From: Planctomycetia bacterium
Lineage (GTDB): Bacteria; Planctomycetota; Planctomycetia; Pirellulales; UBA1268
Reading direction: 5' to 3'
Length of the DNA: 6,557 nt
NCBI GenBank assembly: GCA_009919445.1
Contig: RGBY01000144.1
Span: 1 to 6,557, forward strand
In this document: in pieces, positions 1 through 4,538 of the stretch
Position numbering within the stretch: the stretch's first letter is position 1
Layout of the letters: each line of letters begins with the position of its first letter
Made by a program: the position numbers and the translations under genes
Notes under the pieces: model-generated
The model's database searches: none
What the model saw: only the letters and a program-made list of their open reading frames with translations
What the model was told of the DNA's origin: nothing

Positions 1-26
1 GTCCGCTCGCTTCCGCTCGCGGCTTT
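1..26 (-). repeat. Dispersed GCGAGCGG-type intergenic repeat, copy A (cut by window edge)
   Basis: Read on the minus strand, these 26 bases match positions 3789-3814 exactly (26 of 26). The core is two GCGAGCGG octamers separated by AA, preceded by AAAGCC. The match ends at base 26 on one side; the other side is cut by the window edge, so the copy may be longer. It lies about 140 bases beyond the glpX stop and runs in the same direction as glpX, the same relation copy B has to hflC. It has no long self-complementary arms, so it is not an obvious hairpin terminator. Confidence 0.8.
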
Positions 27-168
27 AATGGATTGTGGTCCCCGCATCGCGGATGTTGGATCGGTGGCTTTCTCAGAAGGACTGACAAGCGGGCTGATCT
101 TGCGAAGGACTATTACTTTTGTTGCCCTCATCGCCCTTTGAGTGTTTCTCACCGAGGCAAACGCAACA
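27..168. other. Noncoding strip downstream of glpX
   Basis: This stretch follows the glpX stop codon on the minus strand. I see no convincing gene. The only small inverted repeat noted is CCGC/GCGG around ATC (42-52), too short to call a terminator. A short plus-strand open frame (33-242) crosses it and runs into the 3' end of glpX on the opposite strand; it has no ribosome-binding site and no recognisable sequence. Confidence 0.5.
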
Positions 169-1218
169 TCAGATCTTCCGCTCTTGCCGTGTGCTGCGGA
201 GATGAATTGTCTTGCGCTCCAAATTGTGATGGGCCTCGATAAATCGCACGGTGCCGCTCTTGGCTCGCATCAGCACCGAATAGGTCTTGGCAATGCTGCC
301 CCGCACCTCCACGCCCTCTAGCAGCGGGCTGGTGCTGATACCCGTCGCGGCAAAAACAATGTTTTCTCCATGGGCTAGGTCACGACTCATAAACTCGGTA
401 TCAAGTCGATCTCCCCAGCCAGCGTCGATGATCTCCTGCCGCTCGGCCTCATCCCGTGGCCAGATTTTGGCCCGCATGCCACCCCCCAGGCATCGCAGAC
501 CAGCCGCCGACAGCACGCCTTCGGGTGACCCGCCAATGCCGGCGTAGAGGTCGATATTGCTCGTCCGCATCGCGGGGGCGAGCGCCGCGGCAATGTCCCC
601 ATCAAGGATCATTCTTAACGTCGCCCCCTTGCGGCGTATCTCGTCAACCAGGTCTTGGTTCCGGGGCCGATCGAGCACACAGACCACCACATCACGGACG
701 TCCTTACCCAAAATCTTTGCCGTCACGTCGATCACCTCGCCGATCGGCGCATCGATGTGAATCGGCAATGAATTGTCAGCCAGCCAGGCCTTTCGCACCT
801 CAAGCGGATAGGCCAGCTTCTTTAAATAGAAGGCGGGAATGTCGAGCAGGCAGGGTGGCTCGCCGTCGGGCCGCAAGGCCGCCGCGATGCAGGCAAGCGA
901 ATTGGGCATGCCCTTGGCAGCATTGGTGGTGCCATCGACCGGGTCGAGGGCGATCTCATACCGAGGTGCCCCCTCAGCCCAGGTGCCGACCCGTTCACCT
1001 TTGAACAACCCTGGGGCTTCGTCTTTGATGCCCTCGCCAATCGTCACCTCACCCCGCATATCGACCAGGTCAAACATGCCGCGGATGGCATCGCAGGCAG
1101 CGGCGTCGGCCTTCTCTTTCTCACCTCGACCAAGCCATTGCAGCGTGTTGAGGGCAGCTGTTTCGGTCGCCCGCAGGAAGTCGAATTCGATTTGTCGCTC
1201 AATATCAGCAGGGGGCAT
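169..1218 (-). CDS. glpX: Class II fructose-1,6-bisphosphatase (GlpX family)
   Basis: Likely hydrolyses fructose-1,6-bisphosphate to fructose-6-phosphate in the cytoplasm (gluconeogenesis); some relatives also cleave sedoheptulose-1,7-bisphosphate. From the chosen start it is 349 residues, near the 320-350 usual for the family. Visible signatures: FLRATETAAL (14-23), WLGRGEKEKAD (28-38), GEGIKDEAP (61-69), DPVDGTT (92-98), DRPR (183-186), DGD (206-208), GIGGSPEG (227-234), and ATGI near the C-terminus. The usual family motifs are GEGEIDEAP and DPIEGT, so the EI-to-IK change and the glutamate-to-aspartate change at 95 are odd. I chose the ATG at 1218 because GGAG lies 6 bases upstream and the family similarity begins about ten residues later. 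An in-frame ATG at 1248 would add ten residues but has only a weak AGG close to it. It is transcribed away from hflKC. The family is secure; substrate range is not. Confidence 0.93.
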   Translation of the reverse strand: MPPADIERQIEFDFLRATETAALNTLQWLGRGEKEKADAAACDAIRGMFDLVDMRGEVTIGEGIKDEAPGLFKGERVGTWAEGAPRYEIALDPVDGTTNAAKGMPNSLACIAAALRPDGEPPCLLDIPAFYLKKLAYPLEVRKAWLADNSLPIHIDAPIGEVIDVTAKILGKDVRDVVVCVLDRPRNQDLVDEIRRKGATLRMILDGDIAAALAPAMRTSNIDLYAGIGGSPEGVLSAAGLRCLGGGMRAKIWPRDEAERQEIIDAGWGDRLDTEFMSRDLAHGENIVFAATGISTSPLLEGVEVRGSIAKTYSVLMRAKSGTVRFIEAHHNLERKTIHLRSTRQERKI

Positions 1219-1224
1219 TGGTGG

Positions 1225-1228
1225 CTCC
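1225..1228 (-). promoter_or_regulatory. Ribosome-binding site deciding the glpX start
   Basis: On the minus strand this reads GGAG, followed by 6 bases and then the ATG at 1218. The spacing is ideal and better than that of the upstream ATG at 1248, so it favours the shorter GlpX. Confidence 0.6.
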
Positions 1229-1339
1229 GTCAAGTTTTTGTTTTTCATGAGACCTACGGCAGGCAGGTCGGGAATGTGTCTGGGTCGCTGCAGTCATTGC
1301 TGGGTTGGTAGAGCCAGGTTGTCACTGCCTACGCGAAAA

Positions 1340-1357
1340 CCCCCGGTGGCAACCGGG
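1340..1357 (+). repeat. GC-rich hairpin repeat, copy 1
   Basis: The plus strand reads CCCCCGGTGGCAACCGGG. Arms CCCGGT (1342-1347) and ACCGGG (1352-1357) pair around a 4-base loop. The same sequence with one change (C to A in the loop) occurs on the minus strand at 3733-3750, so this is a small two-copy family here. Read leftward, the hairpin is followed by GGTTTTCGC, a short T run, which looks like a terminator aimed toward glpX. That is an odd place for a terminator, upstream of a gene rather than behind one. Confidence 0.6.
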
Positions 1358-1491
1358 TGACACGACAGCCTGTCAGACCGCAGCACGCAACCAACCCGCA
1401 GCGAGTAACCGACAACGAACCGCTTTTGTCAGTTGTAGCGGTCTCACCGCAGGCCTCTAGAGATAGTCTTGTGAAAATATGCCGTTTTTGG

Positions 1492-1520
1492 GTGACTTTG
1501 CCGGTTGAGGAACCTAGACT
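1492..1520 (+). promoter_or_regulatory. Candidate sigma-70-like promoter for hflKC
   Basis: GTGACT (1492-1497, 4 of 6 to TTGACA) and TAGACT (1515-1520, 4 of 6 to TATAAT) are separated by exactly 17 bases. Transcription would begin around 1527, about 90 bases before the hflK ATG. The boxes are weak and the planctomycete consensus is not certain, so this is only the best candidate in the gap. Confidence 0.3.
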
Positions 1521-1615
1521 GCCTGAAGTCGGTCAGATTAGTCGCGTGCAGAGCCGGATTTGACGCCTGCCTCGCACGCCTCTGGCTGCTTGTTTTCACG
1601 CTTTTGGTTACTGAA

Positions 1616-2596
1616 ATGCCCGAAGAATTCCGGATTGAGATTCCGCAGATCGACCCACGCTGGGCGCGATCCCTCGTGTCACTGGCAGCAGTTGTGCTGG
1701 CGGCACTGGCGTTGCTGTCAAGCGCCGTCTATTCCGTTGGCACTGAAAGCGTTGGCGTCATCCAGCGGTTCGGTCGCTACGTCGGCACGGTGGACCCCGG
1801 CCTTCGATTCAAACTGCCGCTGGGCATCGACAAGGTGACCATCCTGCCGGTCAAGCGACAACTGAAGATGGAGTTTGGATTTGGCACGGCCGGTGCTCGC
1901 GACCAGTTCCAGATGTCGCGAGAGCAAGACCGTGAAGCCGACATGGTCACAGGTGATCTCAATGCCGCCCATGTTGAGTGGGTCGTGCAGTATGAGATCA
2001 GCGACCCCGAGCAGTTTCTGTTCAACCTCCGTGAGCCGGCTGACACACTGCGTGACCTGGCTGAAAGTGTCATGCGGGAGGTTGTCGGTGACCGCACAGT
2101 TGATGAGGTACTGACCATCGGCCGACAGGGCATCGAAAATGCCGCCATCACCAAACTGACCGACCTGGTTACCGGCCTGGAGATGGGCCTACGAGTGCAG
2201 CAGGTGCAACTGAAAAATGTGCATCCACCGTCAGCGGTCCAGGCCTCCTTCGATGAGGTCAACCGCGCCCAGCAGGAACGGGAAGAAATGATCAACCGAG
2301 CCAATGGTGAATACAACAAGGTGGTGCCGCGGGCCCGGGGTGAAGCCGAACGCAAGATTGAGTCTGCCGAAGGCTATGCCGTCAAACGGGTTAATGAGGC
2401 CAAGGGTGACGTCGCCCGGTTTGCAGCCCTCCTTGAGCAATACGAAAAAGCACCCGACGTCACCCGGCAGCGGCTCTACCTTGAGACCATCAGCGAGATC
2501 CTGCCAAAGCTCGGCAGCAAGGTCATTCTTGATGCAGACGTGCAGCAGTTTCTGCCGCTGATGAACCTGCAGCAGTTTAAGCCGGAGAAGAATTGA
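1616..2596 (+). CDS. hflK: HflK-like SPFH/prohibitin-domain membrane protein
   Basis: Membrane-anchored SPFH (stomatin/prohibitin) protein that in studied bacteria pairs with HflC and modulates the FtsH protease. From ATG 1616 it has 326 residues: a short N-terminus, one transmembrane helix (about 19-41), the SPFH domain (about 42-200) starting TESVGVIQRFGRY, then the charged helical region. That region carries the HflK hallmarks VHPPSAVQASFDEVNRAQQ (202-220), VVPRARGEAERKI (236-248), GDVARFAALLEQYEKAP (264-280) and TRQRLYLETISEIL (283-296). Relatives such as the E. coli protein are about 420 residues with a Gly-rich N-terminal tail, which is missing here. No clear ribosome-binding site precedes ATG 1616. 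An in-frame TTG at 1505 would add 37 residues including a second hydrophobic run, but it fits the family less well. The stop shares its A with the hflC start, so the two genes are coupled. Confidence 0.9.
   Translation: MPEEFRIEIPQIDPRWARSLVSLAAVVLAALALLSSAVYSVGTESVGVIQRFGRYVGTVDPGLRFKLPLGIDKVTILPVKRQLKMEFGFGTAGARDQFQMSREQDREADMVTGDLNAAHVEWVVQYEISDPEQFLFNLREPADTLRDLAESVMREVVGDRTVDEVLTIGRQGIENAAITKLTDLVTGLEMGLRVQQVQLKNVHPPSAVQASFDEVNRAQQEREEMINRANGEYNKVVPRARGEAERKIESAEGYAVKRVNEAKGDVARFAALLEQYEKAPDVTRQRLYLETISEILPKLGSKVILDADVQQFLPLMNLQQFKPEKN
2584..2587 (+). promoter_or_regulatory. Ribosome-binding site for hflC inside hflK
   Basis: GGAG lies 8 bases before the ATG at 2596, within the last codons of hflK. 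It supports ATG 2596, giving a TGATG stop-start overlap, over the TTG at 2593. Confidence 0.65.
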
Positions 2597-3648
2597 TGAG
2601 CCCCATGCCAATCAACCACCCCGCCCTCGTCTTCGCCCGCCGCGTGGCCGACCTGCTGATTTCTCCTGCCGGTCTCGCCCTGGCGGTGTTGCTCGCGATT
2701 GTCGTCTTTGGCTGTGCCTACACCGTCGACCAGACCGAACAGGTGGTGATCACCCAGTTTGGTCGGCCAGTGGGCGACCCGATCAATGCAGTCGATTCTG
2801 GAAGCGGTGCCGGCCTGCACTTCAAGATTCCGTTCATGCAGACGGCTAATCGGTTCGACAAACGGATTCTCGAGTGGGACGGCCAGCCCAGCGAGATGAC
2901 CACTCGCGACAAACTCTATGTGGTCGTCGACACCTTTGGGCGTTGGCGAATTGCCGACCCGCTGAAATATTTCCAGAGCCTGCGAGATGAACGCAGTGCC
3001 CTGTCACGGCTGGATGACATCATCGGCAGTGAGACCCGCAATGTGATTGCCCGGCATGACCTGATTGAAGTGGTGCGGTCTGATAAGGAACGCAAGCCCG
3101 AGCAAGACGCCCTGCTGGCAGAGTCGGGCGGCACCATTGGCGTGCTGCCACCGATTCGTATTGGTCGGCACAAGCTCGAAGATGAAATTCTGGCGGCCGC
3201 CTCACCGAAGGTGGGCATCTGGGGCATTGAACTGCTTGATGTGAAGATCAAACGGCTGAACTACAAGCAGGGCGTGATCGAGAAGATCTACGACCGCATG
3301 AAGTCGGAACGATTGCAGATTGCCGAGCGGTTCCGTTCGGAGGGGGCTGGCGAGGCCGCCAAGATCGACGGCAAACGAGAGCGTGACCTGCAGCAGATTG
3401 AGTCAGATGCCTACCGACAAGTCGAAGAGATTCGTGGTCGGGCCGATGCCGAGGCCTCAGAGATTTACGCTAAGGCCTACACTTCGAGTCCGATGGCATC
3501 TGATTTTTATGCGTTTGTCAAAACGCTCGACACCTACCGCACGACGCTGGGCCGCGACAGCACGTTGGTATTGTCGACAGACAGCGACCTGTTCGGGTTG
3601 CTCAAGGGTATTGACGGGAACGGCAAAGCTGCGAAAGCCGCCAAGTAA
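2596..3648 (+). CDS. hflC: HflC-like SPFH/prohibitin-domain membrane protein
   Basis: Partner of HflK; the two are expected to form a large membrane cage around FtsH. The 350-residue product has an N-terminal transmembrane helix (about 24-42), then the SPFH domain opening with VDQTEQVVITQFGRPVG (44-60) and LHFKIPFMQTANRFDKRI (74-91). Family features follow: WRIADPLKYFQSL (117-129), GIWGIELLDVKIKRLNY (207-223), the MKSERLQIAERFRSEGAGEAAKI helix (235-257) and YAFVKTLDTY (305-314), a typical HflC ending before a Gly/Ala/Lys tail. E. coli HflC is near 334 residues, so length is normal. Start codon and hflK stop overlap by one base. The VFGC at 37-40 sits inside the helix and is not a lipoprotein signal. 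The TAA stop is followed at once by repeat copy B. No ftsH is visible in the window. Confidence 0.9.
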   Translation: MSPMPINHPALVFARRVADLLISPAGLALAVLLAIVVFGCAYTVDQTEQVVITQFGRPVGDPINAVDSGSGAGLHFKIPFMQTANRFDKRILEWDGQPSEMTTRDKLYVVVDTFGRWRIADPLKYFQSLRDERSALSRLDDIIGSETRNVIARHDLIEVVRSDKERKPEQDALLAESGGTIGVLPPIRIGRHKLEDEILAAASPKVGIWGIELLDVKIKRLNYKQGVIEKIYDRMKSERLQIAERFRSEGAGEAAKIDGKRERDLQQIESDAYRQVEEIRGRADAEASEIYAKAYTSSPMASDFYAFVKTLDTYRTTLGRDSTLVLSTDSDLFGLLKGIDGNGKAAKAAK

Positions 3649-3650
3649 AG

Positions 3651-3684
3651 AAGCCGCGAGCGGGAGCGAGCGGACACGCACCAC
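3651..3684 (+). repeat. Dispersed GCGAGCGG-type repeat, copy B
   Basis: 34 bases matching copy C (3790-3823) with a single difference, a G in place of A between the two GCGAGCGG octamers. The shared part runs from AAGCCGCGAG through GGACACGCACCAC. It begins 3 bases after the hflC stop codon and runs in the direction of hflC. Confidence 0.85.
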
Positions 3685-3730
3685 CCCTAACCCTGCGACT
3701 AACAGAACCCAACGAGCACGCGGCCAGGAT

Positions 3731-3750
3731 CCCCCGGTTTCCACCGGGGG
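3731..3750 (+). terminator. GC-rich hairpin (copy 2), probable hflKC terminator
   Basis: Perfect 8-bp stem: CCCCCGGT (3731-3738), loop TTCC, ACCGGGGG (3743-3750). It is followed by CTTCC rather than a real T run, so it is not a textbook intrinsic terminator, though position after the hflKC operon fits that role. Its minus strand reads CCCCCGGTGGAAACCGGG, almost identical to the hairpin at 1340-1357. It may therefore be a dispersed palindromic element that also helps to end or protect transcripts. Confidence 0.55.
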
Positions 3751-3789
3751 CTTCCATGCAAGACGCGAAGAACAGCAACCCGCAAGAGA

Positions 3790-3823
3790 AAGCCGCGAGC
3801 GGAAGCGAGCGGACACGCACCAC
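3790..3823 (+). repeat. Dispersed GCGAGCGG-type repeat, copy C
   Basis: 34 bases with one mismatch to copy B, 139 bases downstream in the same orientation. Its left 26 bases (3789-3814) match copy A perfectly on the opposite strand. Unlike copies A and B it does not directly follow a gene; the hairpin at 3731-3750 lies between B and C. Confidence 0.85.
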
Positions 3824-3947
3824 GCACAGGCCCGAAACGGCACTGAACCGTCTGCCTGCAGGAAACCGCCAGGCCTGTCAGAATTCTCTGTAACGGTCCG
3901 GCCCGCTCGCCGTTGACTGGGCAGAACCAGAACACTGCACACCCCAT

Positions 3948-3952
3948 GAGGA
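3948..3952 (+). promoter_or_regulatory. Ribosome-binding site of the ECF sigma gene
   Basis: GAGGA followed by 7 bases and the ATG at 3960. This is good spacing and supports that start. Confidence 0.6.
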
Positions 3953-3959
3953 CGGCCCG

Positions 3960-4538
3960 ATGCCTACGGCTGCTGATCCCTCGCACTGGGTGCTGGAGGC
4001 GGTCGAGACCTATGAACTGCCGCTGCTGCGTTATGCCCGGCGGCTGCTTGATGATCTCGACCTGGCACACGATGCCGTCCAGCACGCCTTTGTGAAACTC
4101 TGCGAGCAATCGCAGGAAAAACTGGAGGGCCGCGTCGCCCCCTGGCTGTTTCGCGTCTGTCGTAACAAGGTGATTGACCACCTGCGACAGGCCGGCCGGG
4201 AACGAACCCTGCTGGACGACGGCACCGACAGCACACCGTCAGCTATGCCGGCACTCACCGCTGACAGCCGTGAGGCCAACCCGGCTGATCTGGCTGAACA
4301 GCACGACCTGGCTGATTTGGTGACGGGGCTTCTGGCTCATCTGCCTGTATCCCAGCGAGAAACACTCGACCTCTGGTGCACAGGCCTCAGCCATCGACAG
4401 ATCGCTGAAGTCACCGGTCGCACTGAGGCCAACGTGCGGGTGCTCACCCATCGCGGGCTGACCACGCTGCGAACCCATCCCCACATTCAACGGCTGCTTG
4501 CCGACAGACCCGACCATCAACCTGCGAGGCTGCCATGA
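3960..4538 (+). CDS. ECF-type RNA polymerase sigma-70 factor
   Basis: Small alternative sigma factor that directs RNA polymerase to a set of target promoters, normally held inactive by a partner until a signal arrives. The 192 residues contain only regions 2 and 4, as in ECF factors. Region 2 (about 14-79) includes YELPLLRYARRLLDDLDLAHD (18-38), AVQHAFVKL (39-47) and PWLFRVCRNKVIDHLR (61-76). An acidic, Ser/Thr-rich linker follows (80-120), then region 4 (about 121-175) with LPVSQRETLDLWCTGLSHRQ (128-147) and the recognition helix TEANVRVLTHRGLTTLR (155-171). A GAGGA ribosome-binding site precedes the start. The stop overlaps the next ATG by 4 bases (ATGA), strongly implying co-translation with the VWA protein, which is the likely regulator. 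I did not assign an ECF subgroup. Confidence 0.92.
   Translation: MPTAADPSHWVLEAVETYELPLLRYARRLLDDLDLAHDAVQHAFVKLCEQSQEKLEGRVAPWLFRVCRNKVIDHLRQAGRERTLLDDGTDSTPSAMPALTADSREANPADLAEQHDLADLVTGLLAHLPVSQRETLDLWCTGLSHRQIAEVTGRTEANVRVLTHRGLTTLRTHPHIQRLLADRPDHQPARLP
4526..4529 (+). promoter_or_regulatory. Ribosome-binding site of the VWA gene inside the sigma gene
   Basis: GAGG lies 5 bases before the ATG at 4535. It supports this start over the in-frame ATG at 4580, which lacks a purine-rich site. Confidence 0.55.

Larger units (their letters stand above)
1219..1615. other. Divergent intergenic region between glpX and hflK
   Basis: About 400 bases separate the leftward glpX from the rightward hflK, so promoters for both should lie here. 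Visible content is a GC hairpin at 1342-1357 and a weak sigma-70-like promoter candidate for hflKC at 1492-1520. For glpX the best minus-strand -35 is GTGACA (1325-1320), but it has no good -10. An 8-base palindrome, CTCTAGAG (1455-1462), is present without any assigned role. An open frame at 1357-1563 starts with GTG, lacks a ribosome-binding site and looks non-coding. Confidence 0.6.
3649..3959. other. Repeat- and hairpin-rich gap between hflC and the sigma gene
   Basis: These 311 bases hold, in order, repeat copy B starting 3 bases after the hflC stop, a perfect 8-bp hairpin at 3731-3750, repeat copy C, and about 135 bases leading to the sigma gene. I see no gene. A TTGACT (3913-3918) resembles a -35 box but has no matching -10 at 16-18 bases, and no clear ECF-type GGAAC/CGTC pair was found. 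Confidence 0.6.

Noticed and set aside
33..242. 69-codon plus-strand open frame at the left edge
   Set aside because: It has no ribosome-binding site, a composition unlike the real genes, no recognisable motif, and its end overlaps glpX on the other strand.
1296..1325. Minus-strand GTGACA (-35) with AGCAAT (-10) as a glpX promoter
   Set aside because: The -35 matches 5 of 6 bases, but the -10 matches only 3 of 6 with an 18-base spacer, too weak to call.
1357..1563. 68-codon GTG-start frame between glpX and hflK
   Set aside because: No ribosome-binding site and no domain-like pattern; it begins inside the hairpin repeat and covers the expected hflK promoter.
2704..2715. Possible lipobox (VFGC) in HflC
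   Set aside because: The phenylalanine does not fit the lipobox consensus, and the cysteine is at residue 40 at the end of a long membrane helix typical of HflC.
3651..3823. CRISPR array suggested by repeated GC-rich units
   Set aside because: Only two units occur in this gap, 139 bases apart with a third distant and inverted; there is no regular spacer pattern and no cas gene.
3855..3887. Palindromes CCTGCAGG (3855-3862) and AGAATTCT (3880-3887) as operator sites
   Set aside because: Each is only 8 bases, expected by chance at this length, and unrelated to one another.
3320..3916. 198-codon frame overlapping the end of hflC
   Set aside because: It is a shifted frame of hflC for most of its length, and the remainder runs through repeats B and C; protein sequence is Arg/Pro/Thr-rich and meaningless.
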